Part shown: positions 7,422 to 14,354 of the stretch, in pieces
Layout: each line of letters opens with the position of its first letter
How positions within the stretch are numbered: position 1 is the first letter of the stretch
Assembly: GCA_001515185.1 (NCBI GenBank)
Contig: LQHI01000049.1
Location: 1-27,263 of the forward strand
Reading direction: 5' to 3'
Source of the DNA: Hadesarchaea archaeon DG-33
GTDB taxonomy: Archaea; Hadarchaeota; Hadarchaeia; Hadarchaeales; Hadarchaeaceae
Length of the DNA: 27,263 nucleotides
Position numbers and translations under genes: made by a program
The notes under the pieces: generated by a model
The model's input: the letters and a program-made list of their open reading frames with translations, nothing else
What the model was told of the DNA's origin: nothing
Databases searched by the model: none

Positions 7422-7907
7422 ATGATTCCCATGCCGAGGGAGGCCGAGTTGACCGAACGCCAGCTCTCCATCTTACGCAAGCTCTTCAACGAGGGCAAGG
7501 TGATGCGGGTTCGTAGGGTCAAGAAGACACAAGTAGCCTTAGCAGAGGAGCTCGGCATAACTCGACAGGCGCTCAGCAGCCATTTGCGGGAGCTACGCGA
7601 ACTTGGGCTCTTGAACGCTGGCAGAGGATTTATCGATCTCTCGGAAAAAGCAGGGCACATTCTCGGGGAGCCTCCAACTCAGGCCTTCGTGTTTGCCAAA
7701 ATCGAGCCAAAGAAGAGACGTAATGTCTACAAGGAGATAATGTCGCTGGATTTGTTGCAAGCCTTCCGTGTGACTGGGAATGTGGATTTGATTGTTGTAG
7801 TGGATCGGCAAAAATTAGATAAAGTGTTGAAGTCGCTCTCAGGTATTGATGGCGTAAAGGGAACCTCCGCTCATCTCGTACTTTCCCCGCTTGTCAAAGG
7901 CAAGTAA
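7422..7907 (+). CDS. Lrp/AsnC-like transcriptional regulator
   Basis: About 161 residues. The N-terminal winged HTH (TQVALAEELGITRQALSSHLRELRELGLL) is followed by a RAM-type ligand/oligomerisation domain of about 75 residues (QAFVFAKIEPKKRRNVYKEI ... VTGNVDLIVVVDRQKLDKVL ... GVKGTSAHLVLSPL). Such proteins form octamers that bind repeated sites. I used ATG 7422; TTG 7419 and ATG 7431 are alternatives, and the transcript may be nearly leaderless because no Shine-Dalgarno is seen. The periodic repeats upstream and the palindrome at 7390-7405 suggest it controls itself and possibly alba. Its stop directly abuts the stop of the convergent gene. Confidence 0.82.
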   Translation: MIPMPREAELTERQLSILRKLFNEGKVMRVRRVKKTQVALAEELGITRQALSSHLRELRELGLLNAGRGFIDLSEKAGHILGEPPTQAFVFAKIEPKKRRNVYKEIMSLDLLQAFRVTGNVDLIVVVDRQKLDKVLKSLSGIDGVKGTSAHLVLSPLVKGK

Positions 7908-8315
7908 CTAACGCTTTTTAGCAGCTTTTTTCGTGAGTTCCACCATCCGCCGTTCGATTCGGTCTCGCAGCTCATCGAGGTTCCCCTCGCCGCGAGCTAG
8001 CGTGACGTAGTCCAACAGGTCATCCACCATGAGTTCTGCTGTCTCGGCCTCGAGAATTCCCGCATAGACTGCCAATTCTATGGTGTAGAAAGAGCGCATG
8101 ACGGCGTCGCGCCCTATCCGCCAGCGCTTCCAAGCCCCAGGCCTTTGCATACGAAGCTTTTGTGCGAGTTCTTCGAAGGTCGCACCTTCGCTCCAATAGT
8201 GCAGAAGCATCGTTTTGAGCGTCTTTTCGTCTAGGTGGGACCTTTCAAGCAATGCTCGTGCAAGCAGGTTTTCGCGCAGCCATTTTTCGGCCCGGGCAAA
8301 TTCCTCCCGCGGCAT
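7908..8315 (-). CDS. Uncharacterised small protein with HTH-like segment
   Basis: 135 residues, mostly helical and strongly charged, with no family I can name. The segment EGATFEELAQKLRMQRPGAWKRWRIGRDAVMRSF resembles a helix-turn-helix, and VDDLLDYVTLARGEGNLDELRDRIERRMVEL a C-terminal dimerising helix pair; both are inference. It has no membrane segments and ends in a Lys-rich tail. GGGGGA lies five bases before ATG 8315. It has its own TATA-like element (AAGTATTTATT, minus strand, about 8350-8360) and a perfect palindrome at 8330-8348 between that element and the start. A DNA-binding, autoregulated protein is therefore plausible. It lies downstream of the AAA+ gene in the same direction. Confidence 0.6.
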   Translation of the reverse strand: MPREEFARAEKWLRENLLARALLERSHLDEKTLKTMLLHYWSEGATFEELAQKLRMQRPGAWKRWRIGRDAVMRSFYTIELAVYAGILEAETAELMVDDLLDYVTLARGEGNLDELRDRIERRMVELTKKAAKKR

Positions 8316-8329
8316 TTAGTCCCCCACAT

Positions 8330-8348
8330 GTTTCCATTTTTTGGAAAC
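8330..8348. promoter_or_regulatory. Palindrome upstream of the 135-residue gene
   Basis: GTTTCCA-TTTTT-TGGAAAC is a perfect 7-bp inverted repeat. It lies 15 bases before the ATG of the leftward gene and just downstream of its TATA-like element, so it could be an operator. As it also lies about 30 bases past the stop of the AAA+ gene, a transcription-terminating hairpin is the alternative. Confidence 0.45.
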
Positions 8349-8376
8349 AAAATAAATACTTATTGGAAGGGAGGCA

Positions 8377-9255
8377 TCACATTAGGAAAGAAAATATCCG
8401 TTTAAAGAAAGAGCGCTTGTTTGCCCGCTTCACCACGCGCGCGTCAATCGGTGAATCCACCTCCGCAGCATAGTGAATGGCGTTGCTTGCGGCCTTCAGG
8501 GCTGATCTCGGAACACCTTTGCTGAATTTGTAGAGTGATTTAAAGCCATTTGGGGTCAGTAAATCTTTATAACAGATACATCCAGCGTTTTTGAGGCGGA
8601 GTTCGAGCAATTCTTTGAGATTTTTTTTGTTCATTGGCTTTAGTTTGATTTTTGTTTGGATGCGGTCGGCCAGCGCCGGTACCTTGGCGAGAAATCGCTC
8701 CATCTGCTTGAACGTGCCGTTGATTAGGATTGAGATGTTTGTTATGTCGGCCAGCACGCGCAGGAATTCGCCAACCTCTAACGCGTCCGCGCCGCTTTCA
8801 GGGAGGTCATCGATGATTATCGCTAGACGTTCTTGGTGTTCTTGGGGCCATCGGCGCAGAAACTCGAAGAGATTTTCCCGGTTTTTACTCGCATCCATTT
8901 CAAGTCCCAGAATTATCGCACGCAGTAGCTCGTCGGACGATTTGTACGCGGCGCCGTGGATGAAAACAGGTATAATCTGTTTTGAAGGATCGGACTCAGT
9001 TAGATTTTCTTCCTTCAATGATGCTACTAAAAACTCGCACACGGTAGTTTTGCCAGTTCCTAACGCGCCTGTGAGGGCACCGATTTTGCCTTTGGACAAC
9101 AACCATTTGAGTTTGCGCAAATCCCTACGTTGAAATGGGGCAAATGCTTCGATGGAGGTCAGCTCGAGCTTGAATGGGTCCTCCCGCAGCCCCCAGCTCC
9201 AGATGTAACTCTCGAAAAGCCGATCGCGGCCGATCTTTTTTTCGAAAGTGGTCAT
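8377..9255 (-). CDS. AAA+ ATPase (ExeA/TniB-like)
   Basis: 292 residues. The N-terminal WGLREDPF is typical of ExeA/TniB/MuB-like AAA+ proteins. Walker A is GALGTGKTT (63-71), Walker B LAIIIDD (144-150) and sensor 1 ILINGT (about 176-181); a helical lid with KFSKGVPRSALKAASNA (about 245-261) follows. It is a soluble DNA-associated ATPase by analogy. The ATG overlaps the stop of the upstream HTH-HNH gene by four bases (ATGA), so the two products are made together and probably act together. Relatives serve in transposition, DNA uptake, secretion and anti-phage functions; the sequence does not choose between these. It is not close to Orc1/Cdc6 in the parts I can read. Confidence 0.75.
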   Translation of the reverse strand: MTTFEKKIGRDRLFESYIWSWGLREDPFKLELTSIEAFAPFQRRDLRKLKWLLSKGKIGALTGALGTGKTTVCEFLVASLKEENLTESDPSKQIIPVFIHGAAYKSSDELLRAIILGLEMDASKNRENLFEFLRRWPQEHQERLAIIIDDLPESGADALEVGEFLRVLADITNISILINGTFKQMERFLAKVPALADRIQTKIKLKPMNKKNLKELLELRLKNAGCICYKDLLTPNGFKSLYKFSKGVPRSALKAASNAIHYAAEVDSPIDARVVKRANKRSFFKRIFSFLM

Positions 9256-10028
9256 CTCGCTAGCCTCACGTGTATTTCAAACATCCCGTTTTTGCTCACA
9301 AGGTAACCACAAGCGGTCATTCGTTCGCAAAATGTTTTCGCGATAGCTTCGGGGCAATGGACACGGGCAGCTAAATCCCCCAGCGTAAAGCTCTTGAGCA
9401 CGGCGGCAGCTGAGAGTAGGTCCCCAAACAAGGTGCGTTGGGCTAGTCCAGTTGGCTTGAGATCGTCCAAGATCTTGTGGCGAGGTAGTTCGGCCACTTC
9501 GGGTACGGGGGGTGGCTGAATTTTTATGGTGGGTTTTTCGGGCTTTGGAGCAGGCGCCTCCGGCTTTATGCTTGGTTTGAAAGCTGGCATTTTACGCACA
9601 CGTTTATGCACTAGGTTGTAACACTTCTGGCAAAGCGTGACTAGATTATCCGGGTCATTTCGACTTGTTCCATTCTTGTGGTGCACCTCCAGTAGCTCCT
9701 TTCCCCCGCATTCTTGGCAGGTGTAGTTATCCCTGATGATTACAGCCTTTCTTACCAGCTCCCAATCATCCCTATGGTAAGAGAAAACATAGTTCAAAAA
9801 GGAGGAGAGGGCTTCATCCTTCGGGATTGTGGAGGGAGGAGGTGGGGCAACGGCAGATGGGACCCGAAGTAGACGATTTATCTCGCTTTCAGGTATCCTT
9901 CTTTGCCCTCCCTGGGGTCGCACAACCTTGATTTTTCCCTGTTTATCCCACAATCTAATCGTGTTGGGATGTACTCCGAGTATCTTACAAGCCTCTTTCA
10001 TTTTGTAGAGTTTTTCTTTTTGTTCCAC
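9252..10028 (-). CDS. MerR/IS607-type HTH + HNH endonuclease fusion
   Basis: About 258 residues. The N-terminus, YKMKEACKILGVHPNTIRLW followed by RPQGGQRRIPESEINRLL, is the MerR-like HTH found at the start of IS607 serine recombinases. The catalytic recombinase domain is absent. After a Pro-rich linker an HNH nuclease follows: YTCQECGG, EVHHKNG, DPDNLVTLCQKC, with the four Cys and the HH...N pattern intact. A second Pro-rich linker leads to a C-terminal winged-helix-like segment (FTLGDLAARVHCPEAIAKTF). I chose GTG 10028 with GGTGAGG directly upstream. ATG 10058 is in frame, but the TATA box at 10075-10083 would start transcription below it. It is coupled to the AAA+ gene. Confidence 0.75.
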   Translation of the reverse strand: MEQKEKLYKMKEACKILGVHPNTIRLWDKQGKIKVVRPQGGQRRIPESEINRLLRVPSAVAPPPPSTIPKDEALSSFLNYVFSYHRDDWELVRKAVIIRDNYTCQECGGKELLEVHHKNGTSRNDPDNLVTLCQKCYNLVHKRVRKMPAFKPSIKPEAPAPKPEKPTIKIQPPPVPEVAELPRHKILDDLKPTGLAQRTLFGDLLSAAAVLKSFTLGDLAARVHCPEAIAKTFCERMTACGYLVSKNGMFEIHVRLAR

Positions 10029-10037
10029 TACCTCACC

Positions 10038-10168
10038 TTTTCTAACAATAACCAACATCTTCTAACAATACATACATATAAAGTTAACGGGATTTCTTAA
10101 CAAAAATAACCTAAACTTTACTAAAAATTTAACAAAGGGCTGGAAATTTTTTGTTAGAATTTGTAAGA
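10038..10168. repeat. 130-bp AT-rich direct repeat, copy A (promoter of the HTH-HNH gene)
   Basis: It is similar along its whole length, by eye over 80 percent, to 11001-11130. It contains TTCTAACAATA at 10040-10050 and 10060-10070 (exactly 20 bp apart) and the inverted form TTGTTAGAA at 10151-10159. The TATA box CATATAAAG (leftward, 10075-10083) belongs to the HTH-HNH gene, and the paired sites flank its predicted transcript start. The sites look like an operator or iteron array. Confidence 0.75.
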
Positions 10169-10315
10169 ATATCAAAACTTGGTCATGAAATGAAGTGGAA
10201 GGTGATATTTTCTGCGGTCTTTTCAGCACAAGGAACGCGTTGCTAATCACTTGGGCGATAGGTCAAAATGGCACGAGGATCCCCATACAAAATTCACAAC
10301 GGATGGTCCGGTATA

Positions 10316-10928
10316 ATGAACAAATTGTCCGTAGCCGAGATTATCGGAGCTGCCTTGGTGGCTGATCTTGCAGTTTCTTTCTCAACCGGAACGCTTGTTG
10401 GTGGCAATGTTTTGGAATATACGAGTCAAAAATTAGGTGGAGCCAACGTTCTGCCAGATAATATACAGTATCAGCGACCTAGTAAACCAGTTTCTCTACA
10501 AGAAGCTAAGGAAAAGGGCCCATACTTCCGAATGCCTTCCTACCTCTCTGAGGGAGTAACAGTAAAGGAGGTAAGAATACTGGAAGTCTTCGGAGGATAC
10601 TTGGATGTTATAGTTGATCTATCTTCGGAGAATGAAATCGGTTATCTATACCCGGCCTTGGCCTACTATGGACGAGAAAAAAGTGCAGGAGTTCATAAGC
10701 ACGGGATACAATGACGTGACTCCAAAAATAATCAGAATAAATGGAAACGTGGGGTTTGCTATCGAGTACGGGAATATTGACTCGGAGACTGGGAGAATTA
10801 TTCCTGCGACCGTAAGCTGGTTTGATGGGATTATTAGTTACGGCTGGTTTGATGAGACTATTAATTACCGTATTACAGGAGAACTCCCACTAGAATATCT
10901 AATGAAAATGGCTAGGTCAATATACTAA
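10316..10928 (+). pseudogene. Exported or membrane-anchored protein of unknown function, frameshifted
   Basis: Two overlapping frames form one protein. The first runs from ATG 10316 (or ATG 10268) through a hydrophobic N-terminal segment (EIIGAALVADLAVSF) to ...LYPALAYYGREK. The second continues from about 10680 with KVQEFISTGYNDVTPKIIRI to RITGELPLEYLMKMARSIY at 10928. The switch is at a run of six A's (10677-10682). Removing one A restores a continuous product of about 203 residues that reads ...YYGREKVQEF.... The C-terminal part looks like a secreted beta-rich domain; I cannot name the family. Either the gene is inactivated or the A-run is a sequencing error. It lies between repeat copies A and B. 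Confidence 0.6.
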
Positions 10929-11000
10929 TTCCTTCCCTACTTCTTCCCCGTAACTCGTTTACAACTAGTTTTTCGTTTGGTTTGATCGTTACCACCACAT

Positions 11001-11130
11001 TTTTCTGACAATAATCAACAAATTCTAACGATACATAAAAATATAAAGTTAACTAATATTAACAAAAAATAACCCAAACTTTGCTAAAAATTAACAAAAA
11101 GGCTGGCAATCTTTGTTAGAATTTGTAAAT
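11001..11130. repeat. 130-bp AT-rich direct repeat, copy B
   Basis: The second copy of the sequence at 10038-10168, offset by about 962 bp. All three sites are kept: TTCTGACAATA (11003), TTCTAACGATA (11023, again 20 bp away) and TTGTTAGAA (11113), together with the TATA box AATATAAAG (11039-11047). Leftward of it the DNA retains faint similarity to the start of the HTH-HNH gene (a GAAAAACT block) but no intact gene. It ends just before the hypE stop. Confidence 0.75.
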
Positions 11131-11143
11131 TGTAAAATGCCGT

Positions 11144-12160
11144 CTAGCAAATTCTAGGTGCTGGGTCCCCGATTGGCGACTCCAGCAGGCGCCGCCCACC
11201 GACAATCGTTTCAAGCATAACGTCGCCAGGGTGGTCAGTTATTACTTCCCCTATCTCACACGCTCCCTTCCCGTACTTGGTTTTTCGTATTGCGGCTAGG
11301 ACATCATCACAGCGCCCGGATTCAACCCCGATTACGGCTTTTCCCTCGTTCGTTATCTGGAGCGGATCTATGCCGAGCATCTCGCTCATCGACTTGACTG
11401 CGGGCAAGAAGGGGATATCGGCTTCTCTTACGAGAATCCCGACATTTGCCTTCGAGGCCATATCGTTGAGTGCGGCTGCTAAGCCTCCGCGGGTTGGGTC
11501 TTTCATCGCTGTTATTCCGCCGACCTTTAGTGCGGCTTCGATAGTCTCCCAAATAGGTGCGATGTCCGAGCGGAGGTCGACGTCAGCACCAATGCCTTCC
11601 CGGTGGGCCATAATCGTGATGCCGTGGTCCCCGATTGTCCCCGTTGTAATGATTTTGTCTCCTGGTTTGAGTCCGTGGTCGGTCACCAAAGTTTCAGCCA
11701 CGCCAATTCCCGTACTTGTAAGCACCGCACCGTCGAGCGCGCCCCGCTCCATCACCTTTGTGTCACCGGTTATCAGCGGGACTTTCGCCTCTCTCGCGGT
11801 GGCGTCTATCGATCGACAAATTTTTCGGAAATCTTCGACCAAAAATCCCTCCTCGAGTACGACGGCACAGGCCATCGCGAGCGGTCGGGCTCCCATCACC
11901 GCGAGGTCGTTGACGGTGCCTGCGATCGCGAGCTTGCCGATGTCGCCCCCCGGGAAGAAAAGCGGCTTGATGGTGTGGGAATCGGTCGTCAGCACGAGGG
12001 TTTTATCACCAATCGATATCGTCGCGCCGTCGTCAAGCTCATCAAGTCCTATTTCTCCCGCGCGCTTCAGTGAGAGCTCCTTGAGAGCGACGTCCACGAT
12101 GAGCTTCATCATCGCTTTGCCGCCAGCACCGTGGGCTAGCGAGATTTTTTCGTCCGACAT
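11144..12160 (-). CDS. hypE: Hydrogenase maturation protein HypE
   Basis: 338 residues of the PurM-like ATPase superfamily: LAHGAGGKAM at the N-terminus, TTDSHTIKPLFFPGGDIG, DPTRGGLAAALNDMA and the C-terminal PRIC whose last Cys carries the thiocarboxamide. HypE dehydrates carbamoyl to cyanide, the CN ligand of the [NiFe] centre, after transfer from HypF. The start ATG 12160 has GGAGGTG upstream and lies 25 bases inside the end of hypA. It is the last gene of the leftward hypC-hypA-hypE operon and serves the mbh hydrogenase nearby. hypB, hypD and hypF are not in the window. Confidence 0.96.
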   Translation of the reverse strand: MSDEKISLAHGAGGKAMMKLIVDVALKELSLKRAGEIGLDELDDGATISIGDKTLVLTTDSHTIKPLFFPGGDIGKLAIAGTVNDLAVMGARPLAMACAVVLEEGFLVEDFRKICRSIDATAREAKVPLITGDTKVMERGALDGAVLTSTGIGVAETLVTDHGLKPGDKIITTGTIGDHGITIMAHREGIGADVDLRSDIAPIWETIEAALKVGGITAMKDPTRGGLAAALNDMASKANVGILVREADIPFLPAVKSMSEMLGIDPLQITNEGKAVIGVESGRCDDVLAAIRKTKYGKGACEIGEVITDHPGDVMLETIVGGRRLLESPIGDPAPRIC

Positions 12161-12528
12161 TCTCGCACCTCCTTCTTTTCCAATTTTACATCAACGATTT
12201 CAAGTTCCTGACCCGAAGTGAGGGACAGTTCATGCCCGCCGCATTTTGGGCAGGGGATTCCTAGCTCGGGTTCGGGAATGTGGGTATCGATGGAGCTAGC
12301 GTTGCCCACGTATCCACATCTGCATTTGATCGTAATCGGTACTCGGGAGATGTTAAATTTCGTTGAGTTGAATTCATCCCCCCCAAGTTTATTTAACCAT
12401 AACTGCAGGGAGTTCGGCTCGTTTATCTCGCCCACCCGCAGGTTCACTTCCAACACCCGCGCACCGTGCTCGGTCGCTATCTGACGGACGGTGTTTAACA
12501 CACGCGTCGCGAGCTCTATTTCATGCAC
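12136..12528 (-). CDS. hypA: Hydrogenase nickel-insertion protein HypA
   Basis: 130 residues. The true start is GTG 12528, giving (M)HEIELATRVLNTV with the nickel-binding His2. The longer frame upstream runs through hypC in the wrong phase and should be discarded. GGGTGA lies a few bases upstream of the GTG. The zinc site is KCRCGYVG ... CPKCGG, with CxC in the first half as in several archaeal HypAs. HypA hands Ni2+ to the hydrogenase large subunit. The start overlaps the hypC stop by eight bases and its own end overlaps hypE, so all three are translationally coupled. Confidence 0.93.
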   Translation of the reverse strand: MHEIELATRVLNTVRQIATEHGARVLEVNLRVGEINEPNSLQLWLNKLGGDEFNSTKFNISRVPITIKCRCGYVGNASSIDTHIPEPELGIPCPKCGGHELSLTSGQELEIVDVKLEKKEVRECRTKKSR

Positions 12529-12748
12529 CGCTTTCACCCGCAGCGACCTCTTCCCACGCACTGAGTATTTCTTTTGCTTTTGCCTCGTCGAGAATCTGGA
12601 TGGCGTACCCAACATGGACGAGTACGTAATCGCCATCGCGTACGTTTCTGAGCAAGTCCAGCTTAACCTCCCGCCGCGTACCACCGAAGTCAACAGTCGC
12701 AATTTGCTCTTCAATTTTCAACACTTTACCTGGAATCGCGAGGCACAT
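12521..12748 (-). CDS. hypC: Hydrogenase assembly chaperone HypC
   Basis: 75 residues beginning MCLAIPGKV, whose Cys2 is the invariant residue binding the Fe(CN)2CO unit together with HypD. An OB-like beta barrel (ATVDFGGTRREVKLDLL ... GDYVLVHVGYAIQIL) follows. It escorts the iron centre to the large subunit. It is the first gene of the leftward hypCAE operon. The 73 bases upstream to the divergent PHP gene hold the promoters of both, with AT-rich stretches (TTAATTAGATTAA; CAATACTTATGG) but no box I can assign firmly. Confidence 0.95.
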   Translation of the reverse strand: MCLAIPGKVLKIEEQIATVDFGGTRREVKLDLLRNVRDGDYVLVHVGYAIQILDEAKAKEILSAWEEVAAGESGA

Positions 12749-12821
12749 TCGACTTCCCCTTCAGCCATCTTAATTAGATTAACCTTTTCAATACTTATGG
12801 AGTTTATGTATTGTGACTTTC

Positions 12822-13517
12822 ATGCCGGCGAAGTTCGATTTTCACACCCACACGCTCTACTCGGACGGCGCGAGCACAGTTGCGTTGATGGTTGAGGCAG
12901 CGGAGGCGCGGGGATTGGAGGCTATTGCCCTAACCGACCACGGGTTCGAGCTGAGCATGGGCATCCCTCGAGAGAAACTAGCCTCCATGCTGCGGGACAT
13001 TGAGATAGCACGCGAAGACGCGGGAATCCAAGTGCTGGCCGGGATTGAGGCGAATGTGGTGGACGAGTGGGGAACGATCGATGTCAACGACGAGTCCAGC
13101 CGAAAGCTCGACATCTTGTTGGTCAGCATCCACAGGCTGGGCAGGGCAAGAAACCCAACCGAGATAGCTAGGGATTACCTGATGAGGGCGACGAACGCGA
13201 TCGAGCACCACAAGTTTGACGTTTTTGTCCACCCGTTTTATTTTCATCACTACTTAGCACCCCACCTTTTACCGGAAGACCTCGAGGATTTCGTGAGGCT
13301 CGCGGCGGGACATGAGGTCGCGATGGAGATTAACATAAAATATCGGACACCCGATGAGGAGTTCTTGAGGCTCTGCTTGCGCGAGGGGGTCAAGCTGAGC
13401 GTGGGAACAGATGCCCACACCCCTGGTGAGGTTGGCAGGGTCGATTGGGCGCTTGGGGTACTCAGGCGCTTAGGGGCGAAGCGTGAAGATCTAATTTTGG
13501 ACAGCTTTTTAAGGTGA
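12822..13517 (+). CDS. PHP-domain phosphoesterase
   Basis: 231 residues, a stand-alone PHP domain: FDFHTHTLYSDG (motif 1), ALTDHG, LAGIEANV, DVFVHPFYFHH and the last motif VGTDAHTPGEVG carry the expected metal-binding His, Asp and Glu residues. Related proteins are phosphatases (histidinol-phosphatase, PolX-type); the substrate is unknown. ATG 12822 with GTGA just upstream is preferred over the in-frame GTG 12813. The stop overlaps the Shine-Dalgarno of the hydrogenase protease gene, which follows after 4 bases, so the two form an operon. Whether it has a role in hydrogenase maturation is open. Confidence 0.85.
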   Translation: MPAKFDFHTHTLYSDGASTVALMVEAAEARGLEAIALTDHGFELSMGIPREKLASMLRDIEIAREDAGIQVLAGIEANVVDEWGTIDVNDESSRKLDILLVSIHRLGRARNPTEIARDYLMRATNAIEHHKFDVFVHPFYFHHYLAPHLLPEDLEDFVRLAAGHEVAMEINIKYRTPDEEFLRLCLREGVKLSVGTDAHTPGEVGRVDWALGVLRRLGAKREDLILDSFLR

Positions 13518-13521
13518 GGAC

Positions 13522-14001
13522 ATGCCACTTGAGCTTTCATCTTTCCTGAAGGGTGCAGACCGCGTGGCGATTGTCGGCGTTGGAAGTGGGATGCGGGGGG
13601 ACGATGCAGCTGGAATCGAGGTCGTGCGCGGGCTGAGGCATAAGCTCAAGTCGTCAAAGGTACTTTTGGTCGAGGGCGGGGTGGCGCCGGAGAACTTCAC
13701 CTCGCATATCAGACGATTCGAACCCTCCCACGTGATTTTTATCGACGCAACCGATTTCGGTGCTGAACCTGGCGAAGTGATTTTAGCGGAGCCCGAGGTC
13801 ATCACCGGCCAGTCCATCTCCACCCACACCCTCCCGCTTTCCATACTCGCGGGTTACCTTCGAGAACAGACGAGGTCGAAAATAATGCTTCTGGGAATTC
13901 AACCGGCACGGGCGCAGATGGGCGCGGAGATGAGTGAGCCGATAAAGGACGCGATTGAGAAAGTCAATGAAGCTTTGATGAGGGAACTTAGCTCATTTTA
14001 G
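13522..14001 (+). CDS. hycI: Hydrogenase maturation endopeptidase (HycI/HybD family)
   Basis: 159 residues of peptidase family A31. GVGSGMRGDDAAG (20-31) with Asp27/28, VIFIDATD (about 71-78) and THTLPLS (His102) supply the nickel-sensing acidic and His ligands, and MLLGIQPA is the conserved late motif. The enzyme checks for nickel in the large subunit and then removes its C-terminal extension. Its likely substrate is the MbhL encoded on the other strand, which has 24 residues after DPCFACTDR. GGTGAGG precedes ATG 13522. It converges with mbhN, leaving 26 bases between the stops. Confidence 0.93.
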   Translation: MPLELSSFLKGADRVAIVGVGSGMRGDDAAGIEVVRGLRHKLKSSKVLLVEGGVAPENFTSHIRRFEPSHVIFIDATDFGAEPGEVILAEPEVITGQSISTHTLPLSILAGYLREQTRSKIMLLGIQPARAQMGAEMSEPIKDAIEKVNEALMRELSSF

Positions 14002-14027
14002 CTTGTTTCGAGCATGACACACGTGTA

Positions 14028-14354
14028 TCATTCGGACTTAGCTTGTTGTATATCATAGGTCGCGAGTTCAAATTCCCTCGTCATGATGATCGCGCGCGTC
14101 GGGCAGGCCTCAGCGCACTCACCGCAGAAGACGCACCGTCCAAGCCATATACTCGGTTTTTTCGTCTCCTTGTTTACGGTTATCGCTCGGACGGGACAGG
14201 TTCTGATGCAAAGCCAGCATCTAATGCACCGCTCCTTATCAATGGATGGGCGCCCACGGTATCCCTCGGGGGGCTCGACCCGCACGTAGGGGTACTTCAC
14301 CGTGGCGGGTCTGCGAAAGAGGTTTCGGAGCACCTGAGGGAGTATTCGGGGCAT
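14028..14354 (-). CDS. mbhN: Membrane-bound hydrogenase subunit MbhN (NuoI-like ferredoxin)
   Basis: 108 residues with two CxxCxxCxxxCP clusters (Cys43, 46, 49, 53 and Cys74, 77, 80, 84), equivalent to NuoI of complex I. It carries electrons from the donor to the proximal cluster of MbhJ on the cytoplasmic face. The Arg-rich N-terminus (RNLFRRPATVKYPYV) is the usual membrane-apposed start. It is the last gene of the leftward mbh operon, directly abutting mbhM. Confidence 0.92.
   Translation of the reverse strand: MPRILPQVLRNLFRRPATVKYPYVRVEPPEGYRGRPSIDKERCIRCWLCIRTCPVRAITVNKETKKPSIWLGRCVFCGECAEACPTRAIIMTREFELATYDIQQAKSE

Noticed and set aside
10614..10928. Independent gene on the plus strand
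   Set aside because: Its first 20 residues are a shadow of the preceding frame and the rest continues that protein; a single frameshifted gene is simpler.
10900..10997. Minus-strand frame beside repeat copy B (VVVTIKPNEKLVVNELRG) as a gene
   Set aside because: It has no supported end or start and only faint likeness to the HTH-HNH N-terminus; treated as possible decay of a duplicate.
8377..11130. Chromosomal origin of replication (AT-rich repeats next to an AAA+ gene)
   Set aside because: The ATPase is ExeA/TniB-like and not Orc1/Cdc6-like, and the repeats do not resemble ORB elements; an operator or mobile-element site is more likely.
12529..12714. N-terminal extension of HypA
   Set aside because: The extension is the hypC sequence in another frame; HypA must start with M-H-E, which fits GTG 12528.
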